The notes: generated from the letters alone by a model not told the origin. A stretch of 64,000 nucleotides of DNA from Roseivirga sp. (GCA_018402485.1 JAGYIY010000001.1:1458001-1522000), one strand, 5' to 3'; positions 49,848 to 62,079 are shown, numbered from the stretch's first letter. Translations and numbers: made by a program.

Positions 49848-51985
49848 CGCTGTAAAACTACTTTCCGTGTTGTGAATCGATTACCATCAGAAAATCTGAA
49901 AATATAAATCCCATTGGGGAACTGTCTTATTGAGATGCTTTTTCGTTCACTAGAAGTCAGTGATAGGTTATCTTGCATTTGTTGTCCATCAACATTGTAA
50001 ATGGTAAGTTGAAGAGTGGTTTCAGGTAAAATAGTTATTTCTCCCGAGGATGGGTTAGGAGCGACGATTACTCTGATTTCATCTGCATCATTTCCATTTT
50101 TTTTGGGTTCACTTACATTTCGTAAAAAAATCAATCCTCCTTTGTTGTTACCTGCTATCAGATCGGGTAGGCCATTACCATAGATATCTGCTACAGCAAG
50201 GAAGTGAAAACGCCCCCAACGTGAAGGTAGCATCTCCTCATTTATTTGTATCAAATCCGTTTGTGCATTTATGGCATTAAAATCTACCATCATGGGCCGA
50301 TTATACCAACGCAGAGTGCCAGAACCATCGATGCTGAGCAGCTCCGAACGGCCATTCTTGTCGAAGTCGGCAACGGCTAAAGCAGGATTCAATCGATTAA
50401 AGTCGTTCATCAATCCTCCGAAGTTAGATTGTTCATCCGACCAGTTGAGGTTACCCTTGTTTAGATAAAGGGAAAGGCTACCAAGCTGTCGGCCTATTAA
50501 AAGATCAGGCAGGCCATCATCATTAACATCAGCAAAAAATGGGTTGTCAAATTCATTGAGGTCGACCGAAATATCAATGGGGCTATCAAAATTAAAGTCT
50601 TCGATTTGTTCGTAATAAAAAAGACGTGTATCAGCTAAGCCAACCTTAGCTTGTAGCAGTAAGTCTGGCTTACCATCACCATTCAAATCAATGAATTGAG
50701 GTTTGAAAGAGGTAAAACCCAAGGTGCTGAGGGATAAAAAGTCATCATTAATTTTTTCAAAAGAGGGTTCAAACTGATTGCCAATGTTTTCAAAAACGGT
50801 TACTGTTGCAGAAAAATCTTGACCGTTAAACAGGCCCCTGTTACCAATAAACAAATCTAAATCACCATCATTATCCATGTCGATAAAAGTAGGAAAAGCG
50901 TCCTCACCCACATCGATCATTTCATCTTGTAAAAATGGTCTTGCATTTTGAAAGTTGCGTTCTGTTACTGTGCCTAAATCATCGAGTACTTGAATATGAT
51001 TTTTTAAATTCACCACATCTCCTAAATTTTGGTCTACGTTGGTGGAAATGATCAATTCTTGTAAACCATCAAAATTGATATCTTCCAGAAAGGCATTGGG
51101 AAAAAATGAGAATTGAATAGGGTTTTCATTTGGATAGAGGGCGAAGTCGAGCATTTGGGCTTCTTGTGCTGTTCCTTCATTCCTTAAAAAATAAAGGTTC
51201 TCGCAAAGCTCATCCGATGTAATGATGTCTATATCACCATCGCCATCTGCATCGAAAGGTAAAATCGTTTTTCCTCCAGCATGTTGAATGGCAGTGGTAT
51301 CAAAAGCACTGTTTCCAACAGGGCAAGGCTCATCGAATACAAAGCTATTACAATTACACTCTTCGAAATTGCCCCAATTTCGGGTTATTCTTTCAAAGCT
51401 TAAATCTCCGCATGCACCAGTATTTTCGTAGTAGACAATGGTGCTGGCGCTTCCAAATCGGTAGGTGAGAATATCAAGGGCGCCGTCGCCATTAATGTCT
51501 GCAATTCCTGGTATATCTCCTGGACTTACTTGTATGTTACTTCCCGAAGTAATGGTCAGAAAAGCTTCAGCTTCCTCCCATGCTGGAAACTTATCTTCAC
51601 TTATGTTTTTATACACCTTGATGCCCAATGAGGTACTGGTAAATAAATCTTTTTTTCCATCGCAGTCATAATCCTTCAAAATGAGCCAGTGAACAACGTC
51701 TTCAGGGAAGGAGTATGCAAATTCAGGTGCCCATTCATAGGATCCATTAACAGACAAGTAAGTGGTAATTTCTTGCGCCATGCGATGATAGAGCACCAAA
51801 TCAAGCTCTCCATCACCGTTTAAATCCATGGTTTGAAATTGTGTTGCATTCAATCCTCCTTCAAAGGCTCTATTTAAGGTCTCCCCATTCGCTCTCACCG
51901 GAATAGCTGTCTCATATTCAAAAGCCACTTGAGCCCATGAAGGGACGGTAACAAAAATGAAAAATAGAATGAGTCTGATTTTCAT
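49844..51985 (-). CDS. FG-GAP/VCBS-repeat protein with T9SS type A sorting domain
   Basis: 713 aa from ATG 51985, the first Met before a good signal peptide (MKIRLILFFIFVTVPSWAQ); the 36-residue upstream extension is ignored. At least seven FG-GAP-like repeats with DxDGDG-type calcium loops (DLNGDGELDLVL, DADGDGDIDIIT, DMDNDGDLDLFIG, DLNGDGKPDLLL, DVNDDGLPDLLIG) suggest a beta-propeller. C-terminal type A sorting signal: NPSSGEITILPETTLQLTIY, GIYIFRFSDG, RKVVLQR. Secreted by T9SS; ligand unknown. Confidence 0.92.
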   Translation of the reverse strand: MKIRLILFFIFVTVPSWAQVAFEYETAIPVRANGETLNRAFEGGLNATQFQTMDLNGDGELDLVLYHRMAQEITTYLSVNGSYEWAPEFAYSFPEDVVHWLILKDYDCDGKKDLFTSTSLGIKVYKNISEDKFPAWEEAEAFLTITSGSNIQVSPGDIPGIADINGDGALDILTYRFGSASTIVYYENTGACGDLSFERITRNWGNFEECNCNSFVFDEPCPVGNSAFDTTAIQHAGGKTILPFDADGDGDIDIITSDELCENLYFLRNEGTAQEAQMLDFALYPNENPIQFSFFPNAFLEDINFDGLQELIISTNVDQNLGDVVNLKNHIQVLDDLGTVTERNFQNARPFLQDEMIDVGEDAFPTFIDMDNDGDLDLFIGNRGLFNGQDFSATVTVFENIGNQFEPSFEKINDDFLSLSTLGFTSFKPQFIDLNGDGKPDLLLQAKVGLADTRLFYYEQIEDFNFDSPIDISVDLNEFDNPFFADVNDDGLPDLLIGRQLGSLSLYLNKGNLNWSDEQSNFGGLMNDFNRLNPALAVADFDKNGRSELLSIDGSGTLRWYNRPMMVDFNAINAQTDLIQINEEMLPSRWGRFHFLAVADIYGNGLPDLIAGNNKGGLIFLRNVSEPKKNGNDADEIRVIVAPNPSSGEITILPETTLQLTIYNVDGQQMQDNLSLTSSERKSISIRQFPNGIYIFRFSDGNRFTTRKVVLQR

Positions 51986-52081
51986 GCTGATTACAAAGAA
52001 AGAGCTAAATGAATGAGTTACTATTTTTATAACGTAGATTTTAGAAATTTGTATGTTAGTTTCCGAAACCAAAGAACAAAA

Positions 52082-53368
52082 ATGATTGACCAACTATATC
52101 AAGCTTTTCATAATAGCACAGGTGTTTCTACCGATACGAGAACTTTAAAAAAAGGGAATCTTTGGTTTGCTCTCAAAGGGCCCAATTATAACGCCAATGC
52201 TTTTGCTGATGAAGCACTCAGCAAAGGGGCAAATTATGTTGTGATTGATGATGCGTGCTATGCAAAGGGTGCTCAATACATACTAGTAGACGATGGTCTG
52301 AAGGCCCTACAGGGGTTAGCCCTACATCATCGAAAGCAATTCCAAATTCCATTTATTGGCATTACAGGATCTAATGGTAAGACAACCACCAAGGAATTGG
52401 TCCGAGACGTATTGGCTACAAAATATGAAGTTGTAGCGACCAAAGGAAATTTGAATAATCATATTGGTGTTCCACTTTCGGTTTTAGAGGTCAGTAAAAG
52501 TACTGAAATTGCTATTATTGAAATGGGCGCCAATAAAGTAGGGGATATCGCTGAACTTTGCAGGTACGCAGAACCAAGTCATGGTTTAATTACCAACATC
52601 GGTAAGGCACACTTAGAGGGGTTTGGTGGTATGGATGGAGTGATTAGGGGGAAAACGGAATTATACCACCATCTGATTCAGCGCAAGGGTAAGATTTTCG
52701 TCAATTCCAATAGTGAAATCCTTAGAAATATTGCGGAGCGGCGAATGGAATCACCTTATATGTACCCTAATTCGGATGATTATTTTTCGGCCTGTTTGAT
52801 ACAACAACACCCGTATATTCTTTTTGAAATGCCAGATGGTACACAATGCAAATCACTTTTGTCAGGAGCTTATAATTTTGATAACATCTGTGCAGCTCTC
52901 TGCTTAGGTACCTTTTTCAATGTTCCTCAACAAGACATGCTGAAGGCAATAGCAGATTATATTCCAGATAATAACAGGTCGCAGCTACTTCAAAAAGGGA
53001 GTAATCAGATACATATGGATGCTTATAACGCTAACCCTACTTCTATGCAGTTTGCATTACAAAATTTTGCAGTCGGTGAGGGTAAAAAGGTGGCGATTTT
53101 AGGAGATATGTTTGAGTTAGGCAAGGATGCGGAAAAGGAACATGCTGCCATTGGAGCGCTTACCAAAGACTTGTCGCTAGATGAAGTGTTAGTTTGTGGA
53201 AAAATGATGAAATACGCCTCTGAAAAGAATGATACAATAGCCTATTTCGAAACCAAAGAAATATTGGCTCAACATTTAGCCAATAACCCAATTAAGGATG
53301 CTCAAGTACTGTTGAAAGCTTCTAGAGGAATGGCCTTAGAAACTTTATTACCCCTATTCGATAACTAA
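52082..53368 (+). CDS. murF: UDP-N-acetylmuramoyl-tripeptide--D-alanyl-D-alanine ligase
   Basis: 428 aa from ATG 52082; an in-frame upstream start at 52013 would reach into the promoter region between divergent genes. Adds D-Ala-D-Ala to the murein precursor. Seen: STDTRTLKKGNLWFALKGPN near 16, Walker A FIGITGSNGKTTTKELV near 95, IIEMGANKVGDIAELC near 150, NIGKAHLEGFGG near 178 and MDAYNANPTSM near 312. Stands apart from other mur genes. Confidence 0.95.
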   Translation: MIDQLYQAFHNSTGVSTDTRTLKKGNLWFALKGPNYNANAFADEALSKGANYVVIDDACYAKGAQYILVDDGLKALQGLALHHRKQFQIPFIGITGSNGKTTTKELVRDVLATKYEVVATKGNLNNHIGVPLSVLEVSKSTEIAIIEMGANKVGDIAELCRYAEPSHGLITNIGKAHLEGFGGMDGVIRGKTELYHHLIQRKGKIFVNSNSEILRNIAERRMESPYMYPNSDDYFSACLIQQHPYILFEMPDGTQCKSLLSGAYNFDNICAALCLGTFFNVPQQDMLKAIADYIPDNNRSQLLQKGSNQIHMDAYNANPTSMQFALQNFAVGEGKKVAILGDMFELGKDAEKEHAAIGALTKDLSLDEVLVCGKMMKYASEKNDTIAYFETKEILAQHLANNPIKDAQVLLKASRGMALETLLPLFDN

Positions 53369-53752
53369 AAGAAGTGATGAATTCCTTATGTATAGATAAT
53401 CAATTAAGAAGCCATGTTATCTGTATGTACTTTGCTCAAGCGTAAATTACATTTTCTAAACCCATTTTTCATGTCCTAAACTCATCATTTCAACCTCAGA
53501 AAGGTTGCGGCAGAGAAATGAAGTCATAGGAAACGCACACGATGAAAGGGTTTCATTGAGATCTACCTCACCAGTTTTGTCGTTTAAGAAATTGTTTATG
53601 CTGTTATTCCATTTTTCAATGAACAGGTAATTTCTCTGATTCCTCCTTTGGAGGGGTGTTCCCTTAAAGAGAAAATGAAGAAATGGCTTTTTTGTGGGAA
53701 ATCACCCTAAAATCGGGTTGAAATATTTTTAAAAAATATTCACTGAGATGGC
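53369..53752. other. Intergenic, no gene seen
   Basis: About 385 bp between murF and the tRNA promoter. I find no ORF with a plausible start and composition, no clear terminator beyond weak hairpins, and no repeat shared with the rest of the window. Confidence 0.6.
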
Positions 53753-53782
53753 TTGTAAAATAAAAGAGGCCTACTACCTTTG
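53753..53782 (+). promoter_or_regulatory. Promoter of tRNA-Val
   Basis: TTG (53753-53755), 19-bp spacing, TACCTTTG (53775-53782): full match to the Bacteroidota consensus. About 30 bp before the mature tRNA 5' end. Confidence 0.75.
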
Positions 53783-53818
53783 CATTCCTGTTTTAGCAAG
53801 TCAATATTTTGCTATTCC

Positions 53819-53893
53819 GGGCGCTTAGCTCAGTTGGTTCAGAGCACCTCGTTTACACCGAGGGGGTCGGGGGTTCGAATCCCTCAGCGCCCA
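53819..53893 (+). tRNA. tRNA-Val (anticodon TAC)
   Basis: 75 nt. Acceptor stem GGGCGCT pairs with AGCGCCC, discriminator A; D arm GCTCAGTTGGTTCAGAGC; anticodon stem CCTCG/CGAGG with loop TTTACAC, anticodon TAC (reads GUA); T arm CGGGGGTTCGAATCCCTC. CCA is not encoded (CTC follows). Own promoter and terminator. Confidence 0.97.
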
Positions 53894-53900
53894 CTCCTGA

Positions 53901-53924
53901 AGGCCGCATTTTGCGGTCTTTTTT
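53901..53924 (+). terminator. tRNA-Val terminator
   Basis: AGGCCGCA, loop TTT, TGCGGTCT, then six T. One G-T pair. 7 bp after the tRNA. From here to 54249 no further gene is seen; one plus-strand ORF that spans the tRNA is rejected. Confidence 0.85.
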
Positions 53925-54249
53925 GTTGCCTGCTCCCTTTTTTTGCCTGTTTTAAGTCAATCATTTTTTTGTTTACCATGGTCATTAATCAGAACGGTTT
54001 GCCATTATCTCTTTCAAATCATGGTCCTTTTGTATTATTGATTTGGTTGTGTTTCGTTCTATTCTTTGCTTATCTGAGGGGGATGCATTTCATAGAAGTG
54101 CCGCAGAAATCTTTTCAATCTTTTACTTGGGTTTTGAGCTAGCCGTAAAATGAATTTATGTTCATCCGAAGAATTACCTTGTTCATCGATATTTTTTGGT
54201 CGAACTTGAGCTTTGATCGAGTTTTGATGCATCAACAATAACAACCGAT

Positions 54250-55125
54250 ATGAACAAGTTAAAGATGCCCTTGATGTTTTGTATGCTCTTCTTGATGAGC
54301 TCTTGTGTGTACTCTTTGTTTCCGATTTACACCAAAGACACCATGTTTTACTTTGCCAGTTTAGAAGGTACGTGGCGTACCGATGAGGCAAGTGAAGATT
54401 ACATTCGCTTTATTCCGAACACGGAAATCAATGGTCAAGCTTCAGTGGATGCGGCCAATAAAAAAGTAACCATCAAAAAGCAAGATGTGGAAATTGAAAC
54501 CTCCTATTCCATCACCTTTGAAGATGATGAATATTTCGTACAAAATGGCGATACCATCAGAGATAAACAGAAGGTTGAAGGTTATTACAAAGGCCAACTT
54601 GACTCCATCTTCACCGAGCTTGCCGCCAATACCGGAGAGTTGGCCATAGGCTTATCTAAGTTCGCAGATGGGCTGAGCCGTATGTCAAGGAATCTTTCAA
54701 ATAGCATGACACCTTTAACATTTGCAGCAGATGACATGAGCTACCTAATGGAAGTAAAAGATGGGGATGGATTAATTCGTTACGAAATGGTCATTACAAA
54801 AATTGGGGAGGATTATTTCATGGACATATACCCGTCAGATGAAGATGCTTCTCTGGCCAATGTTTCTTCCATGGTCTGGTTTCCCGTGCATAGTTTCATG
54901 AAGATGGAGGTGAAAAATGGCCAACTGCTCTTGTCTTCCTTCAAACTAGATAAAATGAAAAGGCTCTTTGAAAGCAATTTGGTTCGTATGCGACATGAAA
55001 TGGTAGATGGTTCGGTGTTGCTGACAGCAAAAACAGATGAAATCAGAAAATTCCTAGAGCGATACAGCAACGATGAAACCGTATTCGAATCAACCGAGGT
55101 GTACTCAAAAGTTGAACAAGAATGA
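54250..55125 (+). CDS. Hypothetical lipoprotein upstream of a LytS/LytTR pair
   Basis: 291 aa. Signal with lipobox FLMSSC (Cys about 19), then YSLFPIYTKDTMFYFASLEG, TWRTDEASEDYIRFIP, and ITFEDDEYFVQNGDTIRDK, a beta-rich domain; a central helical part (ELAIGLSKFADGLSRMSRNL) and a C-terminal domain ending EVYSKVEQE. Not recognised as a named family. It overlaps the histidine kinase start by 4 bp, so it may be the sensed or regulated partner of this two-component system. That link is inference. Confidence 0.75.
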   Translation: MNKLKMPLMFCMLFLMSSCVYSLFPIYTKDTMFYFASLEGTWRTDEASEDYIRFIPNTEINGQASVDAANKKVTIKKQDVEIETSYSITFEDDEYFVQNGDTIRDKQKVEGYYKGQLDSIFTELAANTGELAIGLSKFADGLSRMSRNLSNSMTPLTFAADDMSYLMEVKDGDGLIRYEMVITKIGEDYFMDIYPSDEDASLANVSSMVWFPVHSFMKMEVKNGQLLLSSFKLDKMKRLFESNLVRMRHEMVDGSVLLTAKTDEIRKFLERYSNDETVFESTEVYSKVEQE

Positions 55126-56126
55126 AAAAGGTTTATCAAGTTTTTAAATCCAAAGGCTTACAACACTCAGTATTCTGGGTGTTGTCCATTTATGCCATAG
55201 GCGACTATTTTTCAATTTCAAATTTTCTGAAGTTCATTGATTTCTTTTATGCCGTACTCTTCCACATTCCCTTGGTCTTCTTGGTTTATGTTAACCTGAG
55301 GTTGCTGATTCCAAAGTTTTTGCAAAAGGGGCGCTGGTTTTTATATGCATTGACCGTGCCTTTGCTTTTAGGCACTACTTATGGATTGCATGAGCTCACT
55401 TTTGAGGTGCTTTTCCCTTTACTCGATACAGAATTCTACATGGTTTCTTTTACAGATTGGCAGGTACTTGTCACCATTTTCACCATCTATTTAGTGCTAA
55501 CCACTCTGTTGAAGTTGTCTAAATCTTGGTACACCTTGCAGCAAGTGCAAAAAGAAAAATTAGCCATTGAATTAAGGGCCCTGAAAGAACAGGTGAATCC
55601 ACATTTTCTGTTCAATAGTTTGAACAGCATTTATGCCATGTCCATGGCGGGAAATAAAAAAACGCCAGAGGCCGTATTGGAGCTATCGAGTCTGCTGAGG
55701 TATATGTTATACGAGGCAGGAGAGGAACAAGTACCACTCTCTCGTGAAATAGAGATGCTAGAGCAATACATTGCTTTGCAACAACTACGAGCAGATGATA
55801 GTACAGACATTCAGTTGATTGTAGAGGGTCAACCAGATGATGTAAATATTTTCCCTTTGCTCTTCTTCCCTTTGCTGGAAAATAGCTTTAAACATGGGGT
55901 GAAAACAGTCTCGGAAAGTGCCTATGTGCATCTAAAGATTGTTGTCAAGAACGGCCTTCATTTGACTTTGAAGAACAATGTCGGCGAGAATAAATCCATA
56001 GACTCCTTAGGGGGAATTGGTTTAGAAAATGTGAAAAGACGCTTATCTTTATTGTACCCTGACCGCCATCGATTTGAGGTAGAGGCAGGGGATGAAGATT
56101 TTACAGTTAACCTCTCCATACTATGA
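55122..56126 (+). CDS. LytS/YehU-type sensor histidine kinase
   Basis: 334 aa. Four N-terminal TM helices (about 17-40, 43-63, 70-95, 110-130), a coiled linker (LSKSWYTLQQVQKEKLAIEL), then the His_kinase domain with the phospho-acceptor motif LKEQVNPHFLFNSLNSIYA near 160 and the ATPase N-box LLENSFKHGVKT near 260 and GGIGLENVKRRLSLLYP near 303. Pairs with the LytTR regulator that overlaps its stop by 4 bp. Confidence 0.92.
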   Translation: MKKVYQVFKSKGLQHSVFWVLSIYAIGDYFSISNFLKFIDFFYAVLFHIPLVFLVYVNLRLLIPKFLQKGRWFLYALTVPLLLGTTYGLHELTFEVLFPLLDTEFYMVSFTDWQVLVTIFTIYLVLTTLLKLSKSWYTLQQVQKEKLAIELRALKEQVNPHFLFNSLNSIYAMSMAGNKKTPEAVLELSSLLRYMLYEAGEEQVPLSREIEMLEQYIALQQLRADDSTDIQLIVEGQPDDVNIFPLLFFPLLENSFKHGVKTVSESAYVHLKIVVKNGLHLTLKNNVGENKSIDSLGGIGLENVKRRLSLLYPDRHRFEVEAGDEDFTVNLSIL

Positions 56127-56806
56127 TCAGGTGCCTAATCATTGACGATGAACCCTTAAGCCGTCAGGTCTTGCAAAGCTATGCCGAAGACCATCCTGAC
56201 TTGGTCGTTTCAGGGGTATGTAAAGATGCCATGGAAGCCATGAAGCATTTGGAAACAGAGCCTGTAGATCTACTGCTCTTAGATATTCACATGCCAAAGC
56301 TCTCGGGTTTGAGTTTTTACAAATCGTTGCAGCAAAAGCCTCAGGTTGTTTTTACTACGGCCTTTTCTGAGCATGCCGTGGAGGGTTTTGAGCTAGAGGC
56401 CACAGACTACCTGTTAAAGCCCATTGCCTTCGATCGTTTTTTTCAAGCCATAGAAAAAGTAAAAGCCAAAGGGCAGCAAGGAGAGGGGAACAGCTCGAAA
56501 ACGCATATGATGCTGAAAGCAGATAAGAAGACATATCGTGTATTGCTGAAAGACATTTTGTATTGTGAAGCTTTAGGCGATTATGTCAAAGTTCACCTCG
56601 AAGAAAAGACCCTTATCATTAGTTCAACCATGAAAAATATGATGGTGGAGTTGCCCTACCCTGAGTTTTTGAGGGTGCACAAATCGTACATTGTCAATAC
56701 CTCCAAAATTGAATTTTTAGAGGGTAACCAATTGGGAGTGGCCGGGCATAAAATCACGGTAGGGCAGAGCTACAGAGATTCCGTACGAGAAGTATTAGGT
56801 ACCTGA
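56123..56806 (+). CDS. LytTR-family response regulator
   Basis: 227 aa. Receiver: RCLIIDDEPLSRQVLQSYA, VDLLLLDIHMPKLSGLSFYK with the phospho-acceptor Asp near 54, VVFTTAFSEHAVEGFELEAT and DYLLKPIAFDRF. LytTR DNA-binding domain from about 130: ADKKTYRVLLKDILYCEALG, YVKVHLEEKTLIISSTMKN and FLRVHKSYIVNTSKIEFLEG. Third gene of the operon starting at 54250. Confidence 0.93.
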   Translation: MIRCLIIDDEPLSRQVLQSYAEDHPDLVVSGVCKDAMEAMKHLETEPVDLLLLDIHMPKLSGLSFYKSLQQKPQVVFTTAFSEHAVEGFELEATDYLLKPIAFDRFFQAIEKVKAKGQQGEGNSSKTHMMLKADKKTYRVLLKDILYCEALGDYVKVHLEEKTLIISSTMKNMMVELPYPEFLRVHKSYIVNTSKIEFLEGNQLGVAGHKITVGQSYRDSVREVLGT

Positions 56807-57269
56807 CTGGGAATCGAGAAAGCTATTTTCAGAATATTACAACATGGCATAAGCACTCGTTTACATACTTTCCTTTCAATTTATCCTCATTCTTATTAGT
56901 GAGAGGTAGATCAAAAATATCTTTTTAATGCTCTTAAGTCCTGCACTTTGGGTCATTTTTCTTAGCTACCTCTTTAACCAAGATCGCTCGGCTTCTCTCT
57001 GTCTCCAATACCTCGCTTTAAATGTATTTAACCCTCGTATAGATTTTAAAATTAGACCAAATATCAAACCTTGAAGTCAGAGTCGTTTTGTTGAAATTCG
57101 GGTCAATGCTTTGGATAGACTTCTAGAAGAAAATGGTCTTAAAAATAAAGTGGGAGACTTGGTCTTCGATAGGCAAAGCCATTAAAAGAGCGAATAAAAG
57201 GAATAAATACTTGACTTTCATAAGGGATAATTGACATGTAAGTAAACAATTATCCGGAATAATGCTGAG
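56807..57269. other. Intergenic with a possible short decayed ORF
   Basis: About 460 bp. The only hint is a minus-strand stretch 57123-57221 that starts MKVKYLFLLFALLMALPIED, like a signal peptide, and stops after 32 codons; reading on past the stop gives no recognisable protein. It may be the relic of a secreted protein. Nothing else seen. Confidence 0.5.
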
Positions 57270-58169
57270 CTAAGGAACACTTTCACCCTTCGAAGCAACC
57301 CAGATTTCAAACCATTGCTGACGGCTTAGTATTAAATCTAAAGCCGTTATGGCACCTTTGATTCTTTCCATTTTGCCGGTACCCAAAACAGGAATAATAC
57401 CTACCGGATGATTCAATAACCAGGCATACATGATTTGATCAATAGGCGCCTCCAAATTTTTGCTCAACTTGTGAAGCACATTCTTTAAAGTCAGAAAACG
57501 ATGGGTTTCTGCTTTGAAAACCGCTCCTCCCGCCAAAGGCGACCAGGCCATGGGTTTTAAACCTATTTCCTGGCAATGATCTATGGTGCCATTTTCGAAC
57601 TGTTCCAGGGCTGCCACAGATATCTCAATTTGGTTGGTCACCAAGGACATATCCAGATGGGCTTGCAATGCCTTGTATTGCGTAGGAGAGAAGTTCGAAA
57701 CCCCGAAAGCCTTTACTTTCCCCTGTTGTTTGAGTTGATCAAATGCCTCGGCCACTTCATGCGGGTTGATCAGGGGGTCGGGGCGATGTAAAAGCAAAAG
57801 GTCGATTTGCTCGCGGTGCAGGTTTTTTAAGCTTTTTTCTGCTGAGCTGATGATGTGTTCGGCACTTGTATCGTAATGCTTGATGTAATGCTTTGGCCGG
57901 TTGGAAGATACCAGTTGAATGCCGCACTTCGTCACGATTTTTAGTTGTTTGTTGAGCTCAGGATGCTGAGATAAGGCTTTGCCGAAGAGCTCCTCACATT
58001 GGTAATCACCATAAATATCGGCATGATCGAAAGTGTCGATGCCTAAACTTAAACATTCTTCTACCCACTGAGCCAGTTCTGTTGCAGAGTAGTTCCAATC
58101 GGTTAAGCGCCAAACGCCTTGTACCATAGGCGAGATGCTAAGATCGTCTGTTAATTTGATTTGCTTCAT
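57270..58169 (-). CDS. Aldo/keto reductase family oxidoreductase
   Basis: 299 aa, TIM-barrel aldo-keto reductase: SLGIDTFDHADIYGDYQCEE near 42 (catalytic Asp and Tyr), IVTKCGIQ near 78 (Lys), DLLLLHRPDPLINPHEVAEA near 120 (His), VKAFGVSNFSPTQYKALQAH near 150 and IIPVLGTGKMERIKGAI near 258 (NADP phosphate site). Closest to the YdhF-type group by general look. Substrate unknown; stands alone, divergent from arsC. Confidence 0.92.
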   Translation of the reverse strand: MKQIKLTDDLSISPMVQGVWRLTDWNYSATELAQWVEECLSLGIDTFDHADIYGDYQCEELFGKALSQHPELNKQLKIVTKCGIQLVSSNRPKHYIKHYDTSAEHIISSAEKSLKNLHREQIDLLLLHRPDPLINPHEVAEAFDQLKQQGKVKAFGVSNFSPTQYKALQAHLDMSLVTNQIEISVAALEQFENGTIDHCQEIGLKPMAWSPLAGGAVFKAETHRFLTLKNVLHKLSKNLEAPIDQIMYAWLLNHPVGIIPVLGTGKMERIKGAITALDLILSRQQWFEIWVASKGESVP

Positions 58170-58243
58170 GTGGTTTGTTTAAGATTCGTTAAAATTGGCA
58201 TTAAGTAGTAAATTCACCTAGTATAACCAAAAAAAGTAAGCCA

Positions 58244-58588
58244 ATGATTAAGATTTTTCATAATCCACGCTGTGGCAAAAGTCGCGAAGCCTTAAAGATA
58301 CTAGAAGCCAGTGGCGAAATGATTCAAATTGTAGAGTACCTCAAAACCGTTCCTTCTCGTGAAGAATTGGCCGAATTGATTGATTTACTGAGGATTCGTC
58401 CGGAAGACTTGGTGAGAAAAAATGAGGCGGTTTACAAAGAAAAGTATAAGGGTAAAACCTTAAGCGATAAAGCTTGGGTTGATGCCATGGTGAAAAACCC
58501 CAAGTTAATCGAACGACCGATTGTGGTGCAAGGCAACCAAGCCGTAATTGGGCGTCCACCGGAAAGGATAAAGAACTTATTGTCATGA
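58244..58588 (+). CDS. arsC: Arsenate reductase (glutaredoxin-type) family protein
   Basis: 114 aa. ArsC/Spx fold: IKIFHNPRCGKSREALKILE with the catalytic Cys12, VEYLKTVPSREELAELIDLL, then DAMVKNPKLIERPIVVQGNQ near 84 and the terminal IGRPPERIKNLL. The ERPIVV segment carries the conserved Arg. No other ars genes are near, so it may act as a general thiol oxidoreductase (YffB-like) rather than in arsenic resistance. Confidence 0.85.
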   Translation: MIKIFHNPRCGKSREALKILEASGEMIQIVEYLKTVPSREELAELIDLLRIRPEDLVRKNEAVYKEKYKGKTLSDKAWVDAMVKNPKLIERPIVVQGNQAVIGRPPERIKNLLS

Positions 58589-58873
58589 ATCGACACGGGG
58601 TGTTATCAATTATTAATTAGGGGTAGTTCTGCTGTGATGAGTGATAAAAAACTATGGAGGTGCTTTATGAGGAGTCATATGTAAACCTTATTTTATTTAA
58701 AATTTAAAGCAAAGAGAACTAAAAACCAAAATCTTGTGGTTATATGCTTGTAAATAAAAAACGGTAGAAAATAAAAACTGACCGTGTATGTGGAATTAGG
58801 TGTAAGATATGATTGATAAAAAGGATAAGTCAATCCGACAGCAAGTAGGTAAAGGCGAGATAAGTAAAATTAA

Positions 58874-61054
<2,181 letters not shown>

Positions 61055-61382
61055 ACAGGGTAGCTATCAACAGTTAAAACATCCAGTACATAGGTGTGTG
61101 GCAGATAGTGGCCCGTATCAACTTATCAGTAACGGAAAATTGTCTGTCTTCATTTGCTATGGTTATATCCTTGGTTGAGCCAAGTGATTTCTATTTCAAA
61201 TCTTAACCTAGGAGGTATACATAAGAGAATTGAAATAAAATTCTCATTCAATTAATATAATAAAGCAACCTTCTTAAATAATTTGACGTTCCAATTTTTT
61301 GAAAACATTTGCATTTATTAGCTAATGACTTTGGTTTAAAGTTAAATATAATAAATAAACAAAAAATCTAAATGTGAGTAAA
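61055..61382. other. Intergenic, no gene seen
   Basis: About 330 bp between katG and the outer-membrane protein gene. No ORF, clear hairpin with T-run or shared repeat recognised. AT-rich towards the right end, where the promoter of the next gene must lie. Confidence 0.6.
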
Positions 61383-62003
61383 ATGAATACAAAAAACATC
61401 TTCATATCAATACTTGCCTGCTTGATCATTTTTCAATTCAACGCTTTTGCTCAAGAAAATAACGAAGCAAAAACATTGTTTGGGAATGGAAATCTAATAA
61501 GCACCAAAGATGTAGGATTTTTTGTTGCACCAAGCTATGCCTTAACCCAAATGGATGGAAGTGCAACCTCTTTATTCCATCTACGCGGCGGAATTGGTTT
61601 GAAAGATCAGATCGCTTTGGGAGGGTACTTCCAAACTTCATTAAATGAAATTAGACCTCAAAGTGAAACCTTGTCAAATGTTTACATGGATTACTGGTCC
61701 GTAGGTGGGTTTGTTGAATACACATTGTTTTCTAAAAAAGTGTTTCATTTAACCTTTCCATTTCATGTAGGGTATGGAGAAGTGCAAATGGACAATGAAA
61801 ACGATGATACTGATCTTGGAGAGGCAAATTTCTTCCAAATTGAGCCTTCTGCGTTGTTAGAAATTAACTTACACAAATACGTTCGTTTTAATCTTGGTGC
61901 AGGTTATCGTTTTGTAGGACAAATGGATTATCGAAACTTCAACCAATCAGATATTTCAGGCCTGACAGGTTATGTAGGACTGAAAATTGGCCTGTTCAAG
62001 TAA
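61383..62003 (+). CDS. Outer-membrane beta-barrel protein
   Basis: 206 aa from ATG 61383 (a GTG 9 bp upstream also in frame). Signal peptide NIFISILACLIIFQFNAFA-Q. The rest alternates amphipathic strands and turns: VGFFVAPSYALTQMDGSATS, FHLRGGIGLKDQIALGGYFQ, YWSVGGFVEYTLFSKKVFHL, RFNLGAGYRFVGQMDYRN, TGYVGLKIGLFK with a terminal aromatic, as in eight-strand barrels. Function unknown. Confidence 0.8.
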   Translation: MNTKNIFISILACLIIFQFNAFAQENNEAKTLFGNGNLISTKDVGFFVAPSYALTQMDGSATSLFHLRGGIGLKDQIALGGYFQTSLNEIRPQSETLSNVYMDYWSVGGFVEYTLFSKKVFHLTFPFHVGYGEVQMDNENDDTDLGEANFFQIEPSALLEINLHKYVRFNLGAGYRFVGQMDYRNFNQSDISGLTGYVGLKIGLFK

Positions 62004-62079
62004 ATACCTACAACTGACAATATAGAAGCATTCCACGGAAAAAGGTGCGTAGCAAGCCTTGTTCTTGCTATAGGTTAAA

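Noticed and set aside
53780-54142. 120-aa plus-strand ORF spanning the tRNA-Val
   Set aside because: It translates the tRNA and its terminator; the product has no family pattern.
57123-57221. Signal-peptide-like 32-codon ORF on the minus strand
   Set aside because: Too short and followed by sequence with stops in all frames; kept only as a hint in the intergenic entry.
58244-58588. Arsenic resistance operon
   Set aside because: arsC stands alone; no arsR, arsB or acr3 gene is near.
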